Part shown: positions 9,439-16,991 of the stretch, one piece after another
Layout: each line of letters begins with the position of its first letter
Numbering within the stretch: the stretch's first letter is position 1
DNA from: Bacteroidia bacterium
GTDB lineage: Bacteria > Bacteroidota > Bacteroidia > 2-12-FULL-35-15
Direction of reading: 5' to 3'
DNA: 64,000 nucleotides
Assembly: GCA_030654175.1 (NCBI GenBank)
Contig: JAURXZ010000008.1
Span: forward strand, 241,426 to 305,425
Program-made: the position numbers and the translations under genes
The notes under the pieces: model-generated
Databases searched by the model: none
What the model was told of the DNA's origin: nothing
The model's input: only the letters and a program-made list of their open reading frames with translations

Positions 9439-10524
9439 ATGAAAAAACAATACAAATTATTAGTTCCATTTGCTTTAGCCGGCTTATTTATTCTGCCAGT
9501 TAATAAAGTTTTGGCCGGTAACCCCGACCGTGCAGGTCAGGCCGGTGCTACTGAATTATTGATTAATCCATGGGCACGTAGTTCAGGCTGGGCTGGTTCA
9601 AATATTGCAGGAGCCAAAGGGCTTGAAGCAATGTTTTTAAATGTGGCAGGTACTGCTTTTACTAAAAAAACGGAATTGTTATTTACCCGCACGCAGTGGT
9701 TAAAAGGAACAGATATTAATATCAATGCTTTTGGCTTGACTCAACGTGTTGGAGAAACAGGTGCTCTCGGATTGGCTATTATGGCAATGGATTTTGGTGA
9801 TATTAATATTACCACTGTCGATAATCCTGAAGGAGGATTAGGTTCTTATTCACCTCAGTTTTTGAACATCAGTTTATCCTATGCTAAAGGTTTTTCTGAT
9901 AATATTTATGGTGGATTGGCCGCTAAAATAATCACTGAAAAAACTTCTAACATCAGTGCAAGAGGTATTGCTTTGGATGCAGGGATACAATATGTTACCG
10001 GAAAAAACGATCAGTTGAAATTTGGTATTTCATTGAAAAATGTTGGCCCAAGAATGAGATTTAGCGGTGATGGTTTGTCATTTAAAACTCCTGTTCCAAC
10101 TTCTACACAAAGTAATACTATGACAGTGGAGCAACGTTCGTCACAATACGAATTGCCCTCTTTGCTTAACATAGGAGCCGGTTATGACTTTTATTTGACA
10201 AAAATAGATAGCAATACTATTGACAAAACTCACAGGATCACTGCAATGGGAACTTTCACCTCTAATTCATTTGAAAAAGATCAATTCAAATTAGGTTTAG
10301 AATATGGCTGGAAAAATATGTTAATGGTACGTGTTGGTTATGCTTATGAAAAAGACATTTTGAACGTGGGGGCAAGAACTTCAGCCTTTTCTGGCCCGAG
10401 TGCCGGATTTACTTTTGAAATGCCATTTGGAAAAAATCAATCTACTTTTGCGATAGATTATTCGTATAGAGCTACTAATCCGTTTAACGGAACACATTCA
10501 ATTGGAGCTAGAATAAACTTATAA
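9439..10524 (+). CDS. PorV/PorQ-family outer-membrane beta-barrel
   Basis: A 361-aa protein with a signal peptide (cleavage near VLAGN, residue ~27). The family signature follows at once: GATELLINPWARSSGWAG and GLEAMFLNVAGTAF match the PorV/UPF0164 pattern in which an NPA/NVAG segment precedes a FadL-like barrel. Repeated amphipathic strands follow, ending SIGARINL. In T9SS, PorV shuttles cargo from the translocon to the attachment complex. This copy sits behind a TonB receptor and a giant secreted protein, which suggests a dedicated partner of that cassette, not the housekeeping PorV. That role is inference from position. Confidence 0.8.
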   Translation: MKKQYKLLVPFALAGLFILPVNKVLAGNPDRAGQAGATELLINPWARSSGWAGSNIAGAKGLEAMFLNVAGTAFTKKTELLFTRTQWLKGTDININAFGLTQRVGETGALGLAIMAMDFGDINITTVDNPEGGLGSYSPQFLNISLSYAKGFSDNIYGGLAAKIITEKTSNISARGIALDAGIQYVTGKNDQLKFGISLKNVGPRMRFSGDGLSFKTPVPTSTQSNTMTVEQRSSQYELPSLLNIGAGYDFYLTKIDSNTIDKTHRITAMGTFTSNSFEKDQFKLGLEYGWKNMLMVRVGYAYEKDILNVGARTSAFSGPSAGFTFEMPFGKNQSTFAIDYSYRATNPFNGTHSIGARINL

Positions 10525-10574
10525 TTTCTGATCATCGATTTGTTTGATCAATTTTAAAAGTCTTCATTTTTTCG

Positions 10575-10627
10575 TATATTTGCATTCATAAAGAGAGTCC
10601 TTCGAGTTGAGCTGAAGGATTCTCTTT
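10575..10627 (+). promoter_or_regulatory. Promoter -7 box and 5' stem-loop upstream of greA
   Basis: TATATTTG at 10575-10582 fits the Bacteroidota -7 box TAnnTTTG. About 7 nt downstream, where transcription should start, a 14-bp stem begins: 10590-10603 pairs with 10614-10627, with one G-T pair and a 10-nt loop. I find no -33 TTTG at normal spacing. The stem-loop could be a leader structure of greA, or the terminator of the preceding PorV-like gene, since TTTGTATTTTT follows it. Confidence 0.4.
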
Positions 10628-10663
10628 GTATTTTTAACAATAGTCTAAATAAAATTTATAATT

Positions 10664-11137
10664 ATGTCACACTTATCGTATTTTACTGAAGAAGGATTAA
10701 AAAGGTTAAAAGACGAATTGCATCAATTAAAAACACATGAGCGTTCATATATTTCCAAACAGATAGCAGAAGCCCGTGATAAAGGTGATTTGTCGGAAAA
10801 TGCGGAGTATGATGCTGCAAAGGAAGCACAAGGCTTGTTGGAACTTAAAATTTCGAAGCTGGAAGAGATCATGGCCAGCGCCCGCCTGATAGATGAATCT
10901 ACATTGGATTCATCAAAAGCACTTATTCTTTCGAAAGTGAAAATTAAAAATGTATCCAATGGTGCTATCATGACCTATACACTTGTTGCCGAAAATGAGG
11001 CTGATCTGAAAGCAAATAAAATATCAGTTGACTCTCCGATCGGAAAAGGTTTATTAGGAAAAAAAGTAGGTGAGATCGCAGATATTACTGTGCCTTCCGG
11101 TACCATTAAATTTGAATTGGTGGAGATATCGCGTTAA
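10664..11137 (+). CDS. greA: Transcription elongation factor GreA
   Basis: The 157-aa length is standard for GreA. The N-terminal coiled coil (residues ~1-75) carries the tip sequence GDLSENAEYDAAKEAQ, whose acidic residues reach the RNA polymerase active site to stimulate cleavage of backtracked RNA. The C-terminal globular domain includes SPIGKGLLGKKVGE. The gene is preceded by a TAnnTTTG box and a strong stem-loop and is followed by the HIT-family gene on the same strand. Confidence 0.97.
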   Translation: MSHLSYFTEEGLKRLKDELHQLKTHERSYISKQIAEARDKGDLSENAEYDAAKEAQGLLELKISKLEEIMASARLIDESTLDSSKALILSKVKIKNVSNGAIMTYTLVAENEADLKANKISVDSPIGKGLLGKKVGEIADITVPSGTIKFELVEISR

Positions 11138-11181
11138 TTAATGTGCTGATGTGCTAATTATTTGATGTGCTGATGAATTAG
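11138..11181. repeat. Short TGTGCTGATGTGCTAAT-type intergenic repeat
   Basis: Three near-copies of TGATGTGCTGATGTGCTAAT-like units lie between greA and the HIT gene. The same family is found at 30919-31045. It has no coding potential. Confidence 0.7.
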
Positions 11182-11244
11182 TATTTTCAACCTTTTTTAA
11201 TAACCCCAGATTCGTAAATTAGTAATAATTCGCTATCCGTAACC

Positions 11245-11640
11245 ATGTCCAGTATCTTTTCTAAAATAGTTAGTGGTGAGATCCCTTCTCATAAAATTTC
11301 AGAAAATGAAAAGTTTCTCGCTTTTTTAGATGTTTCCCCACTTGTACATGGCCATATATTGGTTATTCCTAAAAAAGAAGTTGATTATATTTTTGATATC
11401 CCCGATACCGATCTGGCAGAAATGATGGTGTTTGCAAAAGGTGTTGCCAAAGCTCAAAAGGAGGCTGTTACCTGCAAAAGAATAGGTATTGCTGTAATTG
11501 GTTTAGAAGTGCCCCATGCTCACATTCATTTAGTGCCAATGAATACAGCAAACGATGTCAATTTTACCCAGCCTAAACTCAAACCAACAGCTGAAGAATT
11601 AAGCAGTATGGCTAAAAAGATCCGCTCTCAATTAAAGTAG
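11245..11640 (+). CDS. HIT family nucleotide-binding protein (HINT type)
   Basis: The 131-aa protein has the HIT fold signature: SIFSKIVSGEIPSHKI at the start, LVHGHILVIPKKEV in the middle and the catalytic triad HAHIHLVP near residue 92. HINT proteins hydrolyse purine nucleoside phosphoramidates or adenylates. The histidine triad is complete. The gene converges with ruvC, and an imperfect inverted repeat occupies the gap. Confidence 0.92.
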   Translation: MSSIFSKIVSGEIPSHKISENEKFLAFLDVSPLVHGHILVIPKKEVDYIFDIPDTDLAEMMVFAKGVAKAQKEAVTCKRIGIAVIGLEVPHAHIHLVPMNTANDVNFTQPKLKPTAEELSSMAKKIRSQLK

Positions 11641-11642
11641 AT

Positions 11643-11748
11643 AGTAGATTTTAGATATTAAATATAGCCGATGAATTCGACAATACAACGAATCTGAGAT
11701 CAGCTACCGTTTCACATCCAATATCTAACATCTAATATCCAAAATCTA
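11643..11748. repeat. Imperfect inverted repeat between convergent HIT and ruvC genes
   Basis: GTAGATTTTAGATATTA-like text at 11643-11662 is matched in reverse by the ATCTAA..ATATCCAAAATCTAC text at about 11720-11749, giving a long imperfect hairpin. The right arm is the same TCTAACATCTAATATCC satellite family seen at 377-579. It may act as a two-way terminator, and it overlaps the ruvC stop codon by 3 nt. Confidence 0.55.
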
Positions 11749-12303
11749 CCCCTTCTTCTCCGGATTTTCCGATAAAAAAGCTTTCCAACCTGTATACGTT
11801 TTTTGAGCAGTACCCGGTTTTCTCTGAAAGTGATGACAAACAGCCGCTGCCAGACCATCGGTAGCATCTAAAAATTCAGGTGTTTCTTTAAAGTTTAATA
11901 GTGTTTTTAGCATCGCTGCAACCTGCTCCTTTGAAGCATTTCCGTTGCCTGTAATAGATAGCTTTATTTTTTTGGGGGCGTATTCCTGTATCGGGATGTT
12001 CCTGGATAGTGCACCTGCAATTGCAACCCCTTGTGCTCTTCCAAGTTTAAGCATGGATTGAACATTTTTCCCAAAAAAAGGCGCTTCAATAGCTAATTCA
12101 TCGGGTTTATATTCATCGATCAAGGCAATCACACAGTTAAATATTTTTTGAAGTTTTAACGCGTGATCTGCCACTTTTTCGAGACGTAAAACCCCCATCA
12201 CGATCAGGTGCATTTTATTGCCTTTGATTTGAATGAGCCCATAACCCATAACTGTAGTTCCGGGATCTATGCCTAAAATTATTTTATCTGTAGTTTTCGT
12301 AAT
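11746..12303 (-). CDS. ruvC: Holliday junction endonuclease RuvC, apparent non-AUG start
   Basis: RuvC cuts Holliday junctions delivered by RuvAB. Three catalytic acids are visible in the body: the Glu in LAIEAPFFG and the two Asp in [14 protein letters not shown]. The first ATG of this frame (12249) would remove the essential N-terminal Asp. The frame stays open upstream and encodes [12 protein letters not shown] directly before that Met, which is the conserved RuvC N-terminus. The upstream in-frame stop is at 12307-12309, and no ATG, GTG or TTG lies between it and the motif. Translation must begin at ATT (12301-12303), ACG (12298-12300) or ATA (12280-12282), or a base has been miscalled. 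I give the longest form, about 185 aa. Confidence 0.9.
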   Translation of the reverse strand: MTKTTDKIILGIDPGTTVMGYGLIQIKGNKMHLIVMGVLRLEKVADHALKLQKIFNCVIALIDEYKPDELAIEAPFFGKNVQSMLKLGRAQGVAIAGALSRNIPIQEYAPKKIKLSITGNGNASKEQVAAMLKTLLNFKETPEFLDATDGLAAAVCHHFQRKPGTAQKTYTGWKAFLSENPEKKG

Positions 12304-12407
12304 GTTTTATCTTTCGTTTGAGCCTTCAATAAATAGCTTTGTAAAGGTACAAGTCTTTTGAAAACAGCGGACATTTTTATGTTTATTGAATCTTCAGTTT
12401 TGCAATT

Positions 12408-12587
12408 ATGAAAAACAACTTTATTCTATTAAATAAACCATTCCATCCTTCCATTTTTAATATTGGTCTTATTATGGCTGTAATTAAATGCTTTATTGAT
12501 TTTTTGTTATTATTTTTAGGCGCATCTTTAGAAACGGATCACGAATTTTTTCAAATTAATAGAACGTTATTATTACACCTGATCTGA
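12408..12587 (+). CDS. Small hydrophobic ORF, 59 aa, doubtful
   Basis: ATG at 12408 opens 59 codons ending in TGA at 12585-12587. The product has one hydrophobic segment around residues 18-40 (NIGLIMAVIKCFIDFLLLFL). No family is recognised. It lies 35 nt upstream of the permease gene and could be leader or noise; AT-rich sequence easily gives hydrophobic frames. Apart from this ORF, the region 12304-12622 shows nothing. Confidence 0.25.
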   Translation: MKNNFILLNKPFHPSIFNIGLIMAVIKCFIDFLLLFLGASLETDHEFFQINRTLLLHLI

Positions 12588-12622
12588 AATTTAGAATTCG
12601 CAGGAGGTTTTAAAAAAAATGA

Positions 12623-13873
12623 ATGGTTAAAAAAGGCGATACATATTATTCACATTCATTATCCTACATTGCATGGCAGCGTTTTAAGAAAAACAAGCTC
12701 GCTATGTTTGGATTGATAGTGATCGTATTGTGTATGCTGGTGGCTGTTTTAGGCTATACAATAACCCCTGATCCCACACCGGATGCTAATGATCAGCTGC
12801 TTGAACTTTCAAAGAAACCACCCGGATTTAAAGTACAAATACTTAAAGACCGTAAGAATGAGTACACTCACCATGTGAATTTTTTTTATAAAATGATGTT
12901 TGGCGAAGTGAGTGATTATCGTTCAATCCCTTTTGCCAGTTACCGTTTTGAGGGTAGTGATGTTATACTGCTCGAATATACCGGTGAAAACCAACGAAAG
13001 GGTACAGAGTTCAAATTTAATATTGCAGATGTGGTGTATGCCGTAAAGTATAATACAGCGATAGAAAGCAATGTGGACAAAGGGTATATAGAGTTTTATG
13101 AATTTGGTACTGATCAGAAAATAAAAAAAACAATAAAAGAACTGCAGGGGGAACTGACGAAGAACAATATCGTTACCAAAAAATTTATTTTAGGTACCGA
13201 CCCTGCCGGGCGCGACTTACTAAGCCGCTTGATAATTGGTACACGAGTATCTTTTTCTGTAGGTTTTGTGGCCGTATTTATCTCCGTTATAATAGGCGTT
13301 TTAATGGGCGCTTTAGCCGGATACTATCGTGGCAGGGTAGATGATCTGATTACCTGGTTCATCAATGTGGTGTGGTCTGTTCCTACACTGTTGCTTGTTA
13401 TTGCCATTACATTAGCCTTAGGAAAGGGGTTCTGGCAGGTATTTATAGCTGTAGGCTTAACAATGTGGGTAGAGGTTGCACGCGTTATCCGTGGGCAAAT
13501 TATGAGTTTACGCGAAAAGGAATTTATTGAGGCCGCAAGGGCCCTGGGTTTTACCAATTTCAGAATAATAATGAAACATATATTACCAAATGTAATGGGA
13601 CCGGTAATAGTGATTTCTGCTGCAAATTTTGCTGCTGCTATATTAATTGAGGCAGGTCTAAGTTTTCTTGGTATTGGTGCTCAGCCACCAACAGCCTCCT
13701 GGGGTGCTATGATCAATGCACACAGAGGATATATTATTGGTGATGCACCTTATTTAGCTTTTCTTCCGGGAATGGCAATTATGCTAATAGTTCTTGCATT
13801 TGTATTGCTTGGAAATGGCCTGCGTGATTCTTTAGATACCAAGGTGCTGGATGAAGAACAGGTGATGTATTAG
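12623..13873 (+). CDS. ABC transporter permease, DppC/OppC type, with large periplasmic insert
   Basis: This 416-aa membrane subunit belongs to the peptide/nickel import family. After an N-terminal helix (residues ~26-47) comes a poorly conserved insert of ~150 residues, then RDLLSRLIIGTRVSFSVGF and a five-helix BPD_transp_1 domain. The ATPase-contact EAA loop reads EAARALGFTNFRIIMKHILP. C-terminal text ISAANFAAAILIEAGLSFLG is typical of DppC. No DppB, ATPase or binding protein is adjacent, so it is a genomic orphan. An AGGAGG sequence at 12602-12607 lies 15 nt before the ATG, unusual for this phylum; a 4-codon ATG ORF at 12619 overlaps the start. Confidence 0.88.
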   Translation: MVKKGDTYYSHSLSYIAWQRFKKNKLAMFGLIVIVLCMLVAVLGYTITPDPTPDANDQLLELSKKPPGFKVQILKDRKNEYTHHVNFFYKMMFGEVSDYRSIPFASYRFEGSDVILLEYTGENQRKGTEFKFNIADVVYAVKYNTAIESNVDKGYIEFYEFGTDQKIKKTIKELQGELTKNNIVTKKFILGTDPAGRDLLSRLIIGTRVSFSVGFVAVFISVIIGVLMGALAGYYRGRVDDLITWFINVVWSVPTLLLVIAITLALGKGFWQVFIAVGLTMWVEVARVIRGQIMSLREKEFIEAARALGFTNFRIIMKHILPNVMGPVIVISAANFAAAILIEAGLSFLGIGAQPPTASWGAMINAHRGYIIGDAPYLAFLPGMAIMLIVLAFVLLGNGLRDSLDTKVLDEEQVMY

Positions 13874-13885
13874 TTTATTATAAAT

Positions 13886-13930
13886 AAAAAAGTCCCGTTC
13901 CATCAATATTTTGATGAAACGGGACTTTTT
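13886..13930. terminator. Strong bidirectional terminator
   Basis: AAAAAGTCCCGTT (13886-13898, extending to 13899) pairs with AACGGGACTTTTT (13918-13930). An inner stem CATCAA/TTGATG caps it with a 4-nt loop. The A/T runs on both sides serve the converging permease and DUF3127 genes. Confidence 0.9.
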
Positions 13931-13940
13931 TTATTTGAAA

Positions 13941-14312
13941 TTAGAATGGTAAATCGTCACCTTCTGTTGCAGCAGTGAATGTTTCTGAAACACCTTCCAT
14001 TTTATTTGATGCAGAAGAATTTCCGGAACCTGAATTAGCACCACCTTCAATGCGCCAAGCTTCAAGTGTATTAAAATATTTTATTTCACCTTGTGGGCTG
14101 GTCCACTCACGACCACGTAAATTAAAATGCACTTTTATTTCAGCACCAACATTATACGAATCGATCAAATTACATTTGTCTTGTGTTAATTGAAAAGATA
14201 CGTGTTGTGGGTATTGTGATGAATTATCAGTAAGAACAAATTCTCTTTTTTTGAATTTTTCTGATACTTGTTGTGCTTCGCTTTTTACTTTTAAGATGCC
14301 TGTGATGTCCAT
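13941..14312 (-). CDS. DUF3127 protein, SSB-like OB fold
   Basis: A 123-aa protein starting MDITGILKVKSEAQQVSEKF, the DUF3127 pattern, with FKKREFVLTDN, HVSFQLTQDKCNLID and a basic VHFNLRGREW segment typical of OB folds. A low-complexity GSGNSSASN linker leads to an acidic tip ending DDLPF. That ending mimics the DDIPF tail with which bacterial SSB proteins recruit repair and replication partners, which suggests a nucleic-acid-linked role. The resemblance is observed; the function is inference. The gene is monocistronic, with a two-way terminator immediately downstream. Confidence 0.8.
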   Translation of the reverse strand: MDITGILKVKSEAQQVSEKFKKREFVLTDNSSQYPQHVSFQLTQDKCNLIDSYNVGAEIKVHFNLRGREWTSPQGEIKYFNTLEAWRIEGGANSGSGNSSASNKMEGVSETFTAATEGDDLPF

Positions 14313-14471
14313 GTTTTTTATTGTTTAATTGTTGATTTTATATTATTTCAAGTAATGGTATCGTACTTAATACAAATTTACGAATTCTTACAAGAAGAAC
14401 ATCGCTGTGTTGATAAATTGGTATAATTTTAAAAGGATACGGTTTAAAGATTCCTGATTTTTCGAAAGAGC

Positions 14472-15368
14472 CTAGTTACTTGACGACAAAAGCACCTTCC
14501 AGGCTTCTTCTACTTTTCCGTTTTCCAATAATCCTTTTGCAAGGTGGTGAAGATGATCTTCTAATTTGCTTCCCTTTTTTCCGAAAATTTCAAACGCTTC
14601 ATTAATAGCACCGGAATTTTTAAAAGTGGCAACTTCAAGAGTCGTTGGAATCTTTTCAACATTACCAAGTTGTCCCAGGTTATTTCCAGTTAATACATTT
14701 GAATTGCGGATATATGGAGGGATCTGGTCAATTCCTATGCCTAAGTTCATCAATGGTTTAGCCACTTCAAATAAGGCATTTCCGTTGGTTCTGCTGTACC
14801 AGTTTCCTCCAAGCCGGGCAACCAGGTCAATTTTATTGGGATCTATCTGTTTATTGGCATCCAGCACTTTTTCGCTGATATGGATCAATACAATTTCGCA
14901 AATTATTAAGTTGCCTGCACCACCTTTGTCGCCAAGCTCAATTACCTGTTTTACTTTACATTCTAACTGTGCAGGCGATTCTTTTACCCTGAATGGTTTT
15001 ACCATTTCCGATTTAAGGGGTGTAAAACCGGCTTTGCTGAACTCATTCACACCTTTTGGATATTCGGTACTTGCTAATGAAGTTTGCTGCACCATATCGT
15101 AATTTACCATATTGATAACCACTTCAGGTATTTCCTTTATATTATCATAGGTATGTTTAGTCTGTCCTGTTCGTCCGCTTCTTGCCGGAGAAAATACAGC
15201 AATAGGTGGATTTGCACTAAAAACATTAAAAAAACTGAATGGAGCTAAATTAGGATTACCTTCCTTATCAATAGTACTTGCAAAAGCAATTGGGCGGGGA
15301 GCAACGGCTCCAAGCAAATAGCTGTGTAAAACAGGAATAGAAACTTCTTTAGGGTTTATTGTAAGCAT
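14472..15368 (-). CDS. Flavin reductase family protein (FMN-binding split barrel)
   Basis: The 298-aa protein has the flavin-reductase fold in its first ~200 residues: LLGAVAPRPIAFASTIDKEG near residue 20, NLAPFSFFNVFSANPP, then an SGRTGQTKHTYDNI loop and EVVINMVN. Family members bind FMN and reduce it with NAD(P)H, or act as flavin-dependent oxidoreductases. The C-terminal ~90 residues (from about NALFEVAKPLMNLG) are a helical extension common in Bacteroidota homologues. The substrate is unknown. Confidence 0.85.
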   Translation of the reverse strand: MLTINPKEVSIPVLHSYLLGAVAPRPIAFASTIDKEGNPNLAPFSFFNVFSANPPIAVFSPARSGRTGQTKHTYDNIKEIPEVVINMVNYDMVQQTSLASTEYPKGVNEFSKAGFTPLKSEMVKPFRVKESPAQLECKVKQVIELGDKGGAGNLIICEIVLIHISEKVLDANKQIDPNKIDLVARLGGNWYSRTNGNALFEVAKPLMNLGIGIDQIPPYIRNSNVLTGNNLGQLGNVEKIPTTLEVATFKNSGAINEAFEIFGKKGSKLEDHLHHLAKGLLENGKVEEAWKVLLSSSN

Positions 15369-15448
15369 GATGAGTAAATATTTTTCAAAAATAAAACTAA
15401 ATAGATAATTGCATTAAATATGTTAGTAATGATTGGTTATTATCAGCC

Positions 15449-16162
15449 TTAAAAAGCTAAATAATAATCCTTTGTCAGCTCTTTGTATTCATCCGTATAG
15501 GAGTGACGTTCATCTTTTTCGATGGTGATAGAATTTTCCTCAACCGTTTTTTTTGTAAATTCAAATTGCATCAACAGTCGCTTTTCCGGCCTGTCCGGAA
15601 GGGTGATAACACGTGTAAGCTTGGTTAAAAATAAGTTTTGTTCTTCGGCCATATCACGAAACACCTGGCTTTCTTTGGTAGGAAGTATCACATAAAAAGA
15701 TCCAGTAGGATTTAATAAATTCAAAACTCCGTTTAACAGGCCGGCAAAAGGCAATTGATCGGTATGCCGTGCATTGGTGCGTGATTCTTCCAATGCTTTT
15801 GAGGAATCAACAAAATAAGGAGGATTACTTACGATCAGATCATATTTATGACTGCATTCGGTGCTATATTGTTGCAAAGAAATATGATGAATTTGAATAC
15901 GTTCATGCCATTTGCAACCGGCAATATTTTCAGAGGCCTGCACAAAAGCATTTTTGTCAATGTCAATGGCATCAATGGCTGCATCTGATTTTTGAGCAAG
16001 CATTAAAGCAATGATGCCGGTGCCGGTACCAATATCTAAAATTGTTTTTGCGTTGGAGGTATTTACCCAGGAACCCAATAGAACGGCATCGGTGCCTACC
16101 TTCATAGCGCACTTATCCTGAAGGATCTTAAACTGTTTAAAAACAAATTCCTGGCTCGACAT
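15449..16162 (-). CDS. tRNA1(Val) adenine-37 N6-methyltransferase (YfiC/TrmN6-like)
   Basis: A 237-aa class I methyltransferase. The SAM-binding motif ILDIGTGTGIIALMLAQ lies near residue 42, the acidic strand end is DAIDIDKNA, and the N6-adenine catalytic motif NPPYF is at about residue 115. The N-terminus FVFKQFKILQDKCAMKVGTD is characteristic of the YfiC subfamily, which methylates A37 of tRNA-Val. It is a close neighbour of rimM, so two RNA-related genes are adjacent on the same strand. Confidence 0.88.
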   Translation of the reverse strand: MSSQEFVFKQFKILQDKCAMKVGTDAVLLGSWVNTSNAKTILDIGTGTGIIALMLAQKSDAAIDAIDIDKNAFVQASENIAGCKWHERIQIHHISLQQYSTECSHKYDLIVSNPPYFVDSSKALEESRTNARHTDQLPFAGLLNGVLNLLNPTGSFYVILPTKESQVFRDMAEEQNLFLTKLTRVITLPDRPEKRLLMQFEFTKKTVEENSITIEKDERHSYTDEYKELTKDYYLAF

Positions 16163-16277
16163 ACATGCTCCGGCTTATTAAGAAATAATGTTGGGATTAA
16201 AATTTACTGGTATTAAATACAGGAATAAAGTTAAACTAATTTTTCAGAGAACGCAATAATTTTGTTGCGTTTTGAAT

Positions 16278-16829
16278 TTATTCCTCTTCTTCGTTATCCT
16301 CGTTATTACTGATATAAAGATCGATCAATCCTGCAGGTGCATTTAGCTCAAGTGTTTTGGTAGTGCGGTTAATACTAACAATGAATTCATCTTTGGCAGG
16401 AATTAAAATTTCGTGTTCGCCTTTTTTTATCTGGAAGATCGCCTGTTGAGGGAAATCAAGTATTTTTTCTACGATACCAATATCGCCATACGTTTTATCA
16501 ATAACAGTATAGCCCGGCATTTCATGGAAATAGAATTTTTTGCCTTTTAAAGGTGGTAAAAAACTGAGGGGTAAGTACAAACTTGATTTTATTATTTCTT
16601 CCGCCTTTTCAATTGTATCTATACCATCAATGGTAACAACAGCGGTATTTCCTCGCATTTGTATCCTTTTAATAAAAAAGGGTACCAGTGTATTGTTCAG
16701 TTCAACAAACACCGATTCCAGTTTCTGATAGCTTCCGGGATTATCAACATCCAAAACAAAAGATAAGTCTCCAAAATTACCAACCCGTTTAGCAATATAA
16801 CCTAAATTAAAACATTCGTCTTTAGTCAT
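16278..16829 (-). CDS. rimM: 16S rRNA processing protein RimM
   Basis: The 183-aa protein has the two RimM barrels: an N-terminal RimM domain starting CFNLGYIAKRVGNFGDLSF and a PRC-like barrel with IGIVEKILDFPQQAIFQIKK and EILIPAKDEFI. RimM binds ribosomal protein S19 and assists 30S head maturation. The family usually follows rpsP; neither rpsP nor trmD is adjacent here. The C-terminus is a run of acidic residues (NNEDNEEEE). Confidence 0.93.
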   Translation of the reverse strand: MTKDECFNLGYIAKRVGNFGDLSFVLDVDNPGSYQKLESVFVELNNTLVPFFIKRIQMRGNTAVVTIDGIDTIEKAEEIIKSSLYLPLSFLPPLKGKKFYFHEMPGYTVIDKTYGDIGIVEKILDFPQQAIFQIKKGEHEILIPAKDEFIVSINRTTKTLELNAPAGLIDLYISNNEDNEEEE

Positions 16830-16890
16830 AAATCAATTTGATAATTTGAAAATTTGAAGAGGCTGTAACAAAAAGTAATAACTCTTATAA

Positions 16891-16964
16891 ATGTCATGCT
16901 GAGCGGAGTCGAAGCATCTTGTTAATCAAGTAAATAGATTTCTCGACTCCGCTCGAAATGACAT
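16891..16964. repeat. Inverted repeat element (ATGTCAT...ATGACAT family)
   Basis: ATGTCAT-GC-TGAGCGGAGTCGA at 16891-16912 is mirrored by TCGACTCCGCTC-GAA-ATGACAT at 16943-16964, a stem of about 19 bp around a 30-nt loop. A degraded relative lies at 47358-47409. It is a REP/MITE-like palindrome between rimM and the DUF4476 gene. Confidence 0.8.
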
Positions 16965-16991
16965 ATAGAAAACCCTTTAGAGGCAATCTCT

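Noticed and set aside
9537-9725. Minus-strand 62-aa ORF within the PorV-like gene
   Set aside because: It is a shadow of the plus-strand reading frame.
10590-10627. Riboswitch upstream of greA
   Set aside because: It is a single simple hairpin with no multi-branched conserved core.
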